Shown here: positions 16,318-24,543 of the stretch, in pieces
How positions within the stretch are numbered: the first letter of the stretch is position 1
How the letters are laid out: the number at the start of each line of letters is the position of its first letter
DNA from: Actinomadura sp. NBRC 104412
GTDB taxonomy: Bacteria > Actinomycetota > Actinomycetes > Streptosporangiales > Streptosporangiaceae
Assembly: GCF_030269515.1 (NCBI RefSeq)
Contig: NZ_BSTM01000001.1
Location: forward strand, 454,491 to 518,490
Reading direction: 5' to 3'
Length of the DNA stretch: 64,000 nucleotides
Made by a program: the position numbers and the translations under genes
The notes under the pieces: model-generated
What the model saw: the letters and a program-made list of their open reading frames with translations, nothing else
What the model was told of the DNA's origin: nothing
Databases searched by the model: none

Positions 16318-17553
16318 GTGGAGGTTTCCGACCGGTTGCTGGACATCCCGGACGGCGTCACGCCCGCCATGGTCGCAACGCTGCGCGGGCAGGTGCCGGA
16401 GATCGTCCAGGAGGCGGTCGCGGAGATCGAGCGGGGCGTGCCGTGGTACGCCCGCCCGCACGACCCCCGCTACTCGCGGGTCCTGGAGCAGGCCGTGGAA
16501 CGGGCGGTCGGGCATTTCGCCGACCTGCTCGCCGACCCGGACGCCTCCTCGGCCGAGACCGTGGAGTTCTTCCGGCGGCTCGGCGCGGGCGAGGCGCGCG
16601 AGGGGCGCGACCTGGACCCGTTGCGGTCGGCGCTGCGCACCGGCGCCGGGGTGGCGGTGCGGCGGCTCACCGAGGCGTCCGAGCGCACCAGGCACCGGGT
16701 CACCGCCACCATGATCGCCCAGGTGGCGCGGTCGGTGCTGGCCTATCTCGACCGGCTCGCCGCGGTGGTCGCCGAGGGCCACGCGGAAGGGCAGGCCGAG
16801 ATGGCGGCGCGCGGCACCGGCGAGTACCGCGACGGCCGCCGCCGCGCGCTGCTCGAACTGCTGCTCTCCGAGCCCGCGCCGCGTCCCGCCCAGTTGGGCG
16901 AGCCCGCGCGGCGCGCGGGCTGGCCACTGCCGCGCACCGTCGCGGCCGTGGCGCTGAGGGAACGACGGCCCGGGGCCCGCCCGCCGTCGCCGCCCGGCGA
17001 CGTCCTGACCGGGACGCACCTGGACGAGCCATGCCTGATCGTTCCCGACCCGGACGGTCCCGGACGCCGCCGGGCGCTGCGGGACGGGCTGGGCGACTGG
17101 GTCGCGGCGATCGGGCCGTCCGTCACGCCCGCCGATGCGGGCAGGTCGCTGCGCTGGGCGCGGCAGACCCTCGACCTGGCCACCGGCGGCGTGATCGCCC
17201 ACGACGGCCTGGTGGCGGCCGCCGACCACACCCCCATCCTGCTGATGACCCAGGACCGTGACCTGCTGGAACGCGCGGTGTCCGGACGGCTGCGCCCGCT
17301 GCTGAAGCTGCGCCCGGCGCAGCGCCGCAGGCTGGCCGAGACCTTCCTGGTCGCGCTCGAATGCGGGTTCAACACCGTCCAGGTGTCGAGCCGGCTCCGC
17401 GTGCATCCGCAGACCATCCGGTACCGCGTCCGGCAACTGGAGACGTTCTTCGGCGAGGACATCTACGCCCCGGCGCACCGCCTGGAGTTCCACATGCTGC
17501 TGCACGCCTGGCTCGCGATGAACCGCGAGCCAGGCGGCACCACCGGCGTCTAG
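16318..17553 (+). CDS. PucR/CdaR-family transcriptional regulator
   Basis: A 411-residue regulator. The N-terminal about 160 residues are helical (RsbRD-N-like), the middle carries the GGDEF-like PucR region, and the C-terminal about 60 residues are the PucR helix-turn-helix (NTVQVSSRLRVHPQTIRYRV). Such proteins usually respond to catabolic substrates (purines, sugar acids, amino acids). The start is GTG 16318; a TTG one codon earlier is possible. Its TAG stop shares the palindrome CTAG with the stop of the convergent MFS gene, so the two coding regions overlap by 4 bp at their 3' ends. Whether it controls that carrier is unknown. Confidence 0.85.
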   Translation: MEVSDRLLDIPDGVTPAMVATLRGQVPEIVQEAVAEIERGVPWYARPHDPRYSRVLEQAVERAVGHFADLLADPDASSAETVEFFRRLGAGEAREGRDLDPLRSALRTGAGVAVRRLTEASERTRHRVTATMIAQVARSVLAYLDRLAAVVAEGHAEGQAEMAARGTGEYRDGRRRALLELLLSEPAPRPAQLGEPARRAGWPLPRTVAAVALRERRPGARPPSPPGDVLTGTHLDEPCLIVPDPDGPGRRRALRDGLGDWVAAIGPSVTPADAGRSLRWARQTLDLATGGVIAHDGLVAAADHTPILLMTQDRDLLERAVSGRLRPLLKLRPAQRRRLAETFLVALECGFNTVQVSSRLRVHPQTIRYRVRQLETFFGEDIYAPAHRLEFHMLLHAWLAMNREPGGTTGV

Positions 17554-18902
17554 ACGCCCAGCCGCGGCTTCACCGCGGGCACGTCTCCCTTCTCCAGGTC
17601 GAACGCGGTGATGTCCATGTCCCTGGTCTCCACCGAGTACAGGAACGCCACCAGCGACACCAGCGACGTGGCGATCAGGTAGAGCGCGACCGTCCACGGC
17701 TCACCGCCCGCGCGGTCGGTCAGGTACGCGGCGATGAGCGGGGAGAACCCGACCAGGGCCGTGCTCACCTCGCGGGACGTGGCGAACCCGCTGTAGCGCA
17801 CCCGCGCCCCGAACAGCTCGGCGTAGAACGCGGGCTGCACCGCGACCATCGGCGCGAACCCGAACGCCACCATGACCACCATCGCCAGGTAGATCAGCAC
17901 CGGCTCGCCCGTGTTGACCAGCAGGAAGTAGGGGAACCAGAACACCGCGGCGAACACCACCGAGAAGATGTTGAGCGGGCGGCGGCCGATCCGGTCCGAC
18001 AGCGCGCCGTACACCGGCTGGAGCAGGATCACCACCGTGCCGAAGATGCACACGCCCGCCAGCACCGTCCGGTCGGTGAGGCCCAGTTCGTCGGTGGCGT
18101 AGGCGACGGTGAAGGTGGCGAGGGTGTAGACCAGCGCGGTGTCGCCGATGTGCGCGCCGACGCCCACCAGGAGGCTGCGCGGGTAGCGGCGGACGGCCTC
18201 GACCACGGGCAGCTTGACGACCTTCCGGTCCCGTTCGACCCGCTGGAAGACCGGCGACTCGGCCACCCGCAGCCGCACGTACAGCGCCACCGCGATCATC
18301 GCGAAGCTGACCAGGAACGGCAGCCGCCAGCCCCACGACTCGCGCGCGCCCTGCGGCATGAACGTCACGAGCAGGAACGCGCCCGTCCCCAGGACCAGGC
18401 CGATCTGCACGCCGGTCTGCGCGTACGAGCAGTAGTAGCCGCGGCGTCCCGGCGGCGCGTGCTCGGCCAGCAGCGTGGACGCGCCGCCGAACTCGGCACC
18501 GGCGCCGAGGCCCTGGAGGATCCGCATCAGCAGCAGCAGGAACGGCGCCCACAGCCCGACCGACTCGTAGGTGGGGAGCAGCCCGATCAGGCCGGTGGCG
18601 ATCCCCATCACCAGGGTCGTGGCGATCAGCGTGGCGCGGCGCCCGATCCGGTCGCCCAGATGGCCGAACAGGATCCCGCCCAGCGGGCGGAACAGGAACC
18701 CGACGCCGAACGTGGCGAACGCGGCCAGGGTGCCGGCGGCGGGGTCGGCGTCGGTGAAGAACAGGTCGCCGAACATCAGCGCGGCGGCCGTCCCGTACAC
18801 GAAGAAGTCGTACCACTCCAGGGCGGTACCGGTGAGCGCGGCGCCGACGACGCGGCGCAGCTCTGCGTTGGAGGACGTGGTGTTGGCGGGGGTTTCATCC
18901 AT
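17550..18902 (-). CDS. MFS transporter, metabolite:H+ symporter type
   Basis: A 450-residue, twelve-helix major facilitator of the MHS family (shikimate/alpha-ketoglutarate/proline-betaine permeases). The N-terminus (GTALEWYDFFVYGTAAAL) is diagnostic of that family, and the loop GHLGDRIGRR between helices 2 and 3 is the MFS signature. A second LSDRIGRRP lies between helices 8 and 9. It starts 31 bp after the Ldh-family dehydrogenase gene and is probably co-transcribed with it, suggesting uptake of that enzyme's 2-hydroxy-acid substrate. Confidence 0.9.
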   Translation of the reverse strand: MDETPANTTSSNAELRRVVGAALTGTALEWYDFFVYGTAAALMFGDLFFTDADPAAGTLAAFATFGVGFLFRPLGGILFGHLGDRIGRRATLIATTLVMGIATGLIGLLPTYESVGLWAPFLLLLMRILQGLGAGAEFGGASTLLAEHAPPGRRGYYCSYAQTGVQIGLVLGTGAFLLVTFMPQGARESWGWRLPFLVSFAMIAVALYVRLRVAESPVFQRVERDRKVVKLPVVEAVRRYPRSLLVGVGAHIGDTALVYTLATFTVAYATDELGLTDRTVLAGVCIFGTVVILLQPVYGALSDRIGRRPLNIFSVVFAAVFWFPYFLLVNTGEPVLIYLAMVVMVAFGFAPMVAVQPAFYAELFGARVRYSGFATSREVSTALVGFSPLIAAYLTDRAGGEPWTVALYLIATSLVSLVAFLYSVETRDMDITAFDLEKGDVPAVKPRLGV

Positions 18903-18933
18903 CGAGTTCTCCTCGGCTGGGAGCGGGATCTCT

Positions 18934-19974
18934 CTAAGGCATCGCGGCGCCCAGGCGCCGGGCCAGGGCGTGGAGTTCGTCCCAATGGGCCTTCGGTACG
19001 GGCACGCCCTCGCGCAGCCGCCGTTCCCGTGTCAGGGTCTCGATCTCCCCCGGGACCAGGACCCTGTCGAACCCTTCGGCGGGCGGCGTCGAGCCCAGCG
19101 TCCGGCACAGGTCCTCCGCGCGGGCGCGGAACTCCTCCAGCGGCACGAACGCCTCGACGCGCACGGCCATGACGACCGTCCCGAACCCGCCGTCGTAGCC
19201 GGGGAGGCAGGACGCGCCGGTGCCGGTGAGCAGGCCGCCCACCAGTTCGATCAGCACGCTCAGGCCGTAGCCCTTGTGGCCGCCGAACGGCAGCAGCGCG
19301 CCGCCCGCATAGAAGGCGGCGGGGTCGGTGCTGGGCCGTCCCGCGCGGTCGACGATCACACCGTCCGGCACCGGCTCGCCCTTCGCCAGGGACATCGCCA
19401 CCTTCCCCTCGGCCATGGACGCGGTCGCCCAGTCCATGACGAGGGGATCGGCGCCTTCGGCGCGCGGCGCCGCCCAGGCGAGGGGGTTGGTGCCGAGCCG
19501 CCGCTCGCGTCCGCCGTACGGGGCGACGGACGGGTCGGCGTTGCCGAACACGAGCCCGACCAGGCCGCGGGACGCCAGCGCGCCCGCGTACTCGCCGAGA
19601 CGTCCCACGTGGTTGCACTCGCGGATGGCGACGGTGGCGACGCCGTGCTCGGTGGCGAGCCGGGACGCGAGCTCGGTGGCCAGGTGCGCGGCGGGCTGCC
19701 CGAACCCGCGGCGGCCGTCGACGACGCCGGTGGCGCCGCGCTGCGCGGCGATCTCGCACCGCGCGGCGGGACGCACCGCACCCGCGTCGATCGCCTCGAC
19801 GTACGGGATGAGGCGGCGGACTCCGTGGGAGTCGTGCCCGACCAGGTTCGACTCCACCAGCGACCCGGCGACGGCCGCGGCCGTCCCGGCGGGGGCACCG
19901 GCGGCCTCAAGGATCGACCGGGCCGCGCGTTCCAGCGTGGTCGCGGGAACCGTCCGGGCCTCCTCCTGACCCAT
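18934..19974 (-). CDS. Ldh/YlbC-family NAD(P)-dependent 2-hydroxy-acid dehydrogenase
   Basis: A 346-residue member of the malate/L-lactate dehydrogenase (Ldh, PF02615) family, distinct from Rossmann-fold Ldh. Recognisable are the helical N-terminus (ARSILEAAGAPAGTA), the conserved DSHGVRRLIPYVEAI stretch, which contains the Asp-Ser-His cofactor/substrate region, and the Gly-rich FGGHKGYGLSVLIEL near residue 240. Relatives reduce 2-keto acids such as ureidoglycolate precursors, 2,3-diketogulonate or sulfolactate. The specific substrate cannot be read here. It is the first gene of a two-gene unit with the MFS carrier. Confidence 0.88.
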   Translation of the reverse strand: MGQEEARTVPATTLERAARSILEAAGAPAGTAAAVAGSLVESNLVGHDSHGVRRLIPYVEAIDAGAVRPAARCEIAAQRGATGVVDGRRGFGQPAAHLATELASRLATEHGVATVAIRECNHVGRLGEYAGALASRGLVGLVFGNADPSVAPYGGRERRLGTNPLAWAAPRAEGADPLVMDWATASMAEGKVAMSLAKGEPVPDGVIVDRAGRPSTDPAAFYAGGALLPFGGHKGYGLSVLIELVGGLLTGTGASCLPGYDGGFGTVVMAVRVEAFVPLEEFRARAEDLCRTLGSTPPAEGFDRVLVPGEIETLTRERRLREGVPVPKAHWDELHALARRLGAAMP

Positions 19975-20399
19975 CGCCTGTCACCTCTCGCCGGCGGGCC
20001 CCCGAGGTGTGCGTCCTGGTCGGCGGCGGCCGGAACGGGCGCTCACACCCGTGCGTTCCACGTTGCAAAACGCCGTTCTGACTACCGACATCCTGACGGT
20101 ACTTCGCGGCGGACGAGACGTGAAGAGGCGGTTTCGCTCCACGGCAGCCGCTCGCCGCCTCCGGGGCGGGTCCACCTCGCGCGCGAGTGACGTTGGACAC
20201 GCTCCGCGCGTACACCTTTTCGTCACGCGGACGAAACAATCCCTCGTATGCAGAACGAACGCCGCCGCCGGCGGCCCGAACTGGCTCTGGACGGGACGAA
20301 GCGCAGGTCCAGCACGGTCTAGACCATTTTGCGAAGATCGCCGGATGGTCCCGAAGATCTGTTCACGCGAATCGGATCAAAGGAGGCCGGCGAACCACC
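19975..20399. other. 425-bp gap: promoter region with one palindromic operator
   Basis: No convincing protein gene. The GC content falls below that of the flanks, and there are several short A/T-rich runs. It must hold the promoter of the minus-strand dehydrogenase and of the small plus-strand gene starting at 20400. The only clear element is the GGTCTAGACC palindrome at 20316-20325. Confidence 0.5.
20312..20329. promoter_or_regulatory. DasR-like (dre) operator
   Basis: The perfect palindrome GGTCTAGACC followed by A matches the core of the Streptomyces DasR responsive element (consensus close to ACTGGTCTAGACCACT); the outer bases match only partly. DasR is the GntR/HutC regulator of N-acetylglucosamine and chitin use. 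The site lies 75 bp before a small gene. Confidence 0.45.
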
Positions 20400-20543
20400 G
20401 TGAGCAACTCTCTGGCGAATCCCAGGCGCACCCGGCTGATGACCTGGCCCACACAGGGCACGCGCAAGCCGGACCAGGAGAGGCAGGACACCTCCGCGGA
20501 CTCCGTGCCGTCCGCACCGGACGACCAGGGCAACGGAGCGTGA
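20400..20543 (+). CDS. Small 47-residue protein, function unknown
   Basis: A GTG start at 20400 follows a strong AGGAGG (20381-20386), though the 13-nt spacing is longer than ideal. The reading frame ends with TGA at 20543 and 41 of 47 third positions are G or C, while the DNA just upstream is less GC-rich, which supports coding. The product is polar and basic in its first half (NPRRTRLMTW) and acidic at the end, with no signal, membrane helix or Cys. No family is recognised. It converges on the lacI-type gene and lies downstream of the DasR-like site. Confidence 0.45.
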   Translation: MSNSLANPRRTRLMTWPTQGTRKPDQERQDTSADSVPSAPDDQGNGA

Positions 20544-20591
20544 CGCGGGGGTCGCGGGCGGGCGCGACGGCGTCCCCCGCGGCCCCCAGCC

Positions 20592-21650
20592 CTAGCTTTG
20601 GGGTGCGCGCGTGCTCTCTCTGAGCACGACCTCGCCGGCGATGCGCTCCACGCGGCTGCGCCTGCCCGCCGGTTCACGGACGGCCAGTTCCATCACGCGC
20701 TCGCCCATCAGATCCAGGGGCAGCGCGACCGTGGTCAGCGGTGGCGTCAGGTCCCGGACGATCGGGATGTCGTCGAAGCCCGCCAGGGACACCTCGCCCG
20801 GCACGTCCACGCCGTTGTCGCGGAACGCGGCGAGCGCGCCGATCGCCATCACGTCGGTGACCGCGAACACGCACGTGGGCAGGGTGCCGCGGCGGATCAG
20901 CTCGACGGCCGCCGCGTAGCCGCCGTCGCGGGTGAAGCCCGCCTCCACCACCCGTTGATCGGGCAGCATCACGCCGGCGTCGCCCAGCGTCCCGGCGAAA
21001 CCGGCGAACCGGTCGGCGACGGTGGTGAGCGCGCGCGGCCCGGTCAGCACGCCGAAGTCACGGTGGCCGAGGTCGAGCAGAGCGCGGGCCAGCGCCGCCG
21101 CGCCCTCGCGGTTCTGCGGCAGGACGGTGTCCACCCGGAGGCTGCGATGCCGGCTGACCACCGCGACCCGGCCCCCGGCCCGCTGGTAAGGCTCCAGTTC
21201 GGCGCCCATGGACCGCTCCCAGTCGCGGTCCTCGAAGCCCGAGCCGATCAGCAGGATGGCGCGCGCCCGCTGCGCGCGCAGCATGGCGATGTACTCGATC
21301 TCGCGGGCCGGGTCACGGAACGTGCTGGCCAGCATGACCAGCAGCCCGCGGTCGGAGGCGGCGCGCATGACGCCCCGCGCGACGCTGGCGAAGTAGGGGT
21401 CGCTGACGTCGTGGCAGATCACCCCGATCACCTTGCTGGACGCGCTGGCCAGCGCCTGCGCGTGCGCGTTGGGGGTATAGGCCAGCTCGCCCGCGGCGGC
21501 CAGCACCCGCTCCCGCAGGTCCGGCCTGACCTGCGCGGTGCCGTTCAGGACGCGGGACGCCGTGGCCAGCGACACCCCCGCCTGGCGCGCCACGTCCTGA
21601 AGCGTGACATGCGACCGGATGGCCTGCGGCCGCTCGCCGTCCGCCGTCAT
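20592..21650 (-). CDS. LacI-family transcriptional regulator
   Basis: A 352-residue repressor. Residues 14-60 form the DNA-binding head (VTLQDVARQAGVSLATASRV) with the hinge helix after it, then a periplasmic-binding-type sugar-sensing core (KVIGVICHDVSDPYFASV...). It is divergent from the ABC transporter operon. The intergenic region holds two LacI-type palindromes (21748-21772), and the same pair recurs before the sugar dehydrogenase at 29054. It is therefore the likely repressor of both units and possibly of itself. The ligand is probably a sugar or derivative; its identity is not visible. Confidence 0.92.
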   Translation of the reverse strand: MTADGERPQAIRSHVTLQDVARQAGVSLATASRVLNGTAQVRPDLRERVLAAAGELAYTPNAHAQALASASSKVIGVICHDVSDPYFASVARGVMRAASDRGLLVMLASTFRDPAREIEYIAMLRAQRARAILLIGSGFEDRDWERSMGAELEPYQRAGGRVAVVSRHRSLRVDTVLPQNREGAAALARALLDLGHRDFGVLTGPRALTTVADRFAGFAGTLGDAGVMLPDQRVVEAGFTRDGGYAAAVELIRRGTLPTCVFAVTDVMAIGALAAFRDNGVDVPGEVSLAGFDDIPIVRDLTPPLTTVALPLDLMGERVMELAVREPAGRRSRVERIAGEVVLRESTRAPQS

Positions 21651-21699
21651 CGACCCCCCTCGTCCGTGGCGTGTGGTCCATCTTGCACCGTCCCGGCTC

Positions 21700-21728
21700 T
21701 TGACCTGGAGGTGCGCCCTTCCTACCGT
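21700..21728 (+). promoter_or_regulatory. Sigma-70-type promoter of the ABC/catabolic operon
   Basis: TTGACC (21700-21705) and TACCGT (21723-21728) are separated by 17 bp, an ideal spacing. Transcription would begin near 21735, just before the paired operators. Confidence 0.6.
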
Positions 21729-21747
21729 CGTGCGTGACAGTATCTCA

Positions 21748-21772
21748 GAAAGCGCTTTCAGAATGCGCTTTC
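21748..21772. promoter_or_regulatory. Tandem LacI-type operators
   Basis: The perfect 12-bp palindrome GAAAGCGCTTTC (21748-21759) is followed by the near match GAATGCGCTTTC (21761-21772), start to start 13 bp. The CG-centred form is typical of LacI-family sites. They sit downstream of the promoter and 23 bp before the permease ATG, where a bound repressor would block transcription. Confidence 0.75.
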
Positions 21773-21794
21773 ATCGGGACGTCCCGGAGGTCTC

Positions 21795-22664
21795 ATGGCG
21801 AGTCACGGCACGACCACCGCGCCACCGGCCACGTCCGCCACCGGGGTCGCCGAGCGCCGCGGGCCCACCCCCGGCGAGCGCGCCCGGGACCTGGCCGACC
21901 GCGCCTGGCGCCCCATCGGGCTGCTGCTGGCCTGCCTGGCCGCGTGGTGGGCGGTCACCGTGCTAGGACTGATCGAGCCCTACCTCGTCCCGTCCCCGGG
22001 GACCACGCTCCGCGTGATGGCCGACAAGTCCTCCTACATCTGGCACCACAGCTGGGTCACCACCTACGAGACCCTGCTCGGCTTCGCCATCGCCACCGTC
22101 ATCGGGATCGCGGCGGCCGTGGTGATGGTGTACTCCACCACCATCGAGCGCACCCTCTACCCCATCCTGCTGTTCGCCCAGGTCATCCCCAAGATCGCGA
22201 TCGCACCGCTGTTCGTGGTCTGGCTCGGCTTCGGGATCGCGCCCAAGATCGTGGTGGCGGTGCTGATCGCGTTCTTCCCGGTGGTGATCTCCATGGTCAC
22301 CGGGCTGAAGGCGGTGGACCCCGAGATGATCGAGCTGTCGGCCACGATGGGCGCCGGGCCGCTCCAGACCTTCACCAAGATCCGCTTCCCCGCGTCGCTG
22401 CCCTACCTGTTCTCCGGGCTCAAGGTGGCGGTGACGCTGGCCGTCACCGGCGCCGTCGTCGGCGAGTTCGTCGGCGCCAACGAGGGCCTGGGCTACGTGA
22501 TCCTCCAGGCCAACGGCAATCTCGACACCCCCATGCTGTTCGCCGGGCTGCTGGTCATGTCGCTGATCGGCGTCGTGCTCTTCGTCCTGGTCGAGCTGGC
22601 CGAGCACCTGCTGCTGCCCTGGCACGCCAGCCGCCGAGGCGACTCGGTGACGACGACCTACTGA
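21795..22664 (+). CDS. ABC transporter permease (SsuC/ThiX type)
   Basis: A 289-residue membrane subunit of an importer of the nitrate/sulfonate/thiamine-precursor class. After a polar N-terminus of about 35 residues there are six hydrophobic helices. The EAA loop, which docks the ATPase, is seen at MIELSATMGAGPLQTFTKIR. The ribosome site CGGAGG lies 6 bp upstream of the ATG. It is the first gene of the LacI-controlled operon, and unusually the permease precedes its binding protein and ATPase. Confidence 0.92.
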   Translation: MASHGTTTAPPATSATGVAERRGPTPGERARDLADRAWRPIGLLLACLAAWWAVTVLGLIEPYLVPSPGTTLRVMADKSSYIWHHSWVTTYETLLGFAIATVIGIAAAVVMVYSTTIERTLYPILLFAQVIPKIAIAPLFVVWLGFGIAPKIVVAVLIAFFPVVISMVTGLKAVDPEMIELSATMGAGPLQTFTKIRFPASLPYLFSGLKVAVTLAVTGAVVGEFVGANEGLGYVILQANGNLDTPMLFAGLLVMSLIGVVLFVLVELAEHLLLPWHASRRGDSVTTTY

Positions 22665-22736
22665 CCTCGTGACCACCACCTCGTGACGACCACCCACCGG
22701 CTGCGCAACCCCTCCCACCCACTCATGGAGACCCCC

Positions 22737-23792
22737 ATGAAACGACGGACCCGCCCCGCACAGGCCCAGCGCGACCCCATGAGACTCCGTGTCCTCGCCA
22801 CGGCGCTCGTCCCCATGCTCGCCCTGACCGCCGCGGCCTGCGGCGGGTCGGACGAGACCACGACCTCGTCCGGCAAGAGGCTCGACAAGGTCACGCTGAC
22901 CCTCAACTGGTACCCCTACGGCGAGCACGCGCCGTTCTACTACGGCAAGAAGCAGAAGATCTTCGAGAAGCACGGCATCGACCTGACGATCAAGGCCGGG
23001 CAGGGCTCGCAGAAGACCGTCCAGGCCACCGGCGCGGGCCAGACCGACTTCGGCTGGGCCGACACCCCGGCCCTGCTGGCCGCCGTGGACAAGGGCGTGC
23101 CGGTCAAGAGCATCGGGGTGTTCCTCCAGACCACGCCCGCGTCCGTGCAGGCGTTCACCTCCGCGGGGCTCAAGCGGCCCGAGGACCTCAAGGGCCGGAC
23201 CATCGCCGGCACGGCGGGCGACGCGCTGCAGCGCACGTTCCCGGTCTTCCTCAAGAAGAACGGCATCGCCGAGAGCGAGGTCAAGGTGCAGAACACCGAC
23301 CCCGCCGGGAAGATCGCCGCGGTGCTGTCGGGCAAGTCCGACGGCCTGATGGGCTTCGCCAACGACCAGGGCCCGATCATGGCGGCCAAGTCCGGCAAGC
23401 CGGTGTCGGCACTGCGCTACTCCGACTTCGGGGTGAACTTCTTCTCCAACGGGCTGCTGGTCGGCGAGCGGAAGCTGAAGAGCGACGGCGACCTGGCGAA
23501 GCGGATGGTCGCCGCGACCAGCGAGTCCTGGACGGCGGCGCAGCGCGACCAGGCCGGTGCCGTCGCGAGCATGGCCGGGGCGTCCGAGCAGCTCCCCGCG
23601 CCGCCCGTCCTCACCGAGCAGTTCAAGACCACGCTCACCCTGCTGCACACGCCGGCCACGCAGGGCAAGGCGCCGGGCGTGAACTCCGAGGCCGACTGGC
23701 GGCAGACGATCTCCCTGTTCCACCAGACGGGCGTCATCACCAAGGCGCAGGAGCCGTCGGCGTACTGGCAGCCGCAGGAGCCCGCGCAGTAA
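22737..23792 (+). CDS. NMT1/THI5-like substrate-binding lipoprotein
   Basis: A 351-residue lipoprotein. The signal peptide ends at lipobox TAAAC (Cys about 36), followed by the NMT1/THI5 fold with its typical opening LTLNWYPYGEHAPFYYGKK and GAGQTDFGWADT. Relatives bind pyrimidine thiamine precursors, sulfonates, riboflavin or nitriles, not usually sugars, so the ligand is open. The start ATG 22737 has GGAG six bases before it. A GTG at 22683 in the same frame is less likely because it adds a polar stretch before the signal. It ends on TAATG, shared with the ATPase start. Confidence 0.9.
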   Translation: MKRRTRPAQAQRDPMRLRVLATALVPMLALTAAACGGSDETTTSSGKRLDKVTLTLNWYPYGEHAPFYYGKKQKIFEKHGIDLTIKAGQGSQKTVQATGAGQTDFGWADTPALLAAVDKGVPVKSIGVFLQTTPASVQAFTSAGLKRPEDLKGRTIAGTAGDALQRTFPVFLKKNGIAESEVKVQNTDPAGKIAAVLSGKSDGLMGFANDQGPIMAAKSGKPVSALRYSDFGVNFFSNGLLVGERKLKSDGDLAKRMVAATSESWTAAQRDQAGAVASMAGASEQLPAPPVLTEQFKTTLTLLHTPATQGKAPGVNSEADWRQTISLFHQTGVITKAQEPSAYWQPQEPAQ

Positions 23793-24541
23793 TGCTCGCT
23801 CTCGACGACGTGACGATCCGGTTCCGCTCCCGCAGGCGGGACGTCACCGCGCTGCGCGAGGTGTCCCTGGACGTGGCCGGCGGCGAGTTCGTGGCCATCG
23901 TCGGCCCGTCCGGGTGCGGCAAGTCCACGCTGCTGAAACTGGTGGCGGGGCTGCTCAGGCCCACCTCCGGCACGGTACGGCTGCGCGGCGAGCCGGTGAC
24001 GGGACCGCGCCACGACATCGGGTACGTGTTCCAGCGCGCGGCCCTGCTGGAGTGGCGCAGCGCCCGCCGCAACATCCTGCTCCAGGCGGAGATGCGCCGC
24101 ATGCCGTCCGCCAAGGCCCGCGAGCGCACCGCCGAGCTGATCGAGATGACCGGCCTGAGCGGGTTCGAGGACGCGCTGCCGCACGAGCTGTCCGGCGGCA
24201 TGCAGCAGCGGGTGGCGCTGTGCCGCGCGCTGCTGCACGAGCCGCCCGTGCTGCTGATGGACGAGCCGTTCGGCGCCCTGGACGCCCTCACCCGCGAGCA
24301 GCTCAACGTCGAGATGCACCGGATCTGGCGGGAGACCCGCACCACCGTCCTGCTGGTCACGCACTCGATCACGGAGGCGGCGTTCCTGGCGAGCCGGGTC
24401 GTGGTGATGAGCCACCGGCCCGGCACGATCAGGGAGATCATCGACGTGGACCTGCCGGAGAGGAACGGTTACGCCGCCACCGTGGCCCTTCCAGAGTTCT
24501 CCCGTGTCACCACCCGCATTCGCGAGAAGGGTTTCTCTTGA
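23792..24541 (+). CDS. ABC transporter ATP-binding protein
   Basis: A 249-residue ATPase of the SsuB/TauB/ThiZ class. Walker A GPSGCGKST (about residue 40), Q-loop YVFQRAALLEW, signature LSGGMQQR, Walker B VLLMDEPFGALD and the switch His (VTHSITEAA) are all present. The A of its ATG is the last base of the receptor gene's TAA, so translation is coupled. It completes the importer with the preceding permease and receptor. Confidence 0.95.
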   Translation: MLALDDVTIRFRSRRRDVTALREVSLDVAGGEFVAIVGPSGCGKSTLLKLVAGLLRPTSGTVRLRGEPVTGPRHDIGYVFQRAALLEWRSARRNILLQAEMRRMPSAKARERTAELIEMTGLSGFEDALPHELSGGMQQRVALCRALLHEPPVLLMDEPFGALDALTREQLNVEMHRIWRETRTTVLLVTHSITEAAFLASRVVVMSHRPGTIREIIDVDLPERNGYAATVALPEFSRVTTRIREKGFS

Positions 24542-24543
24542 GC

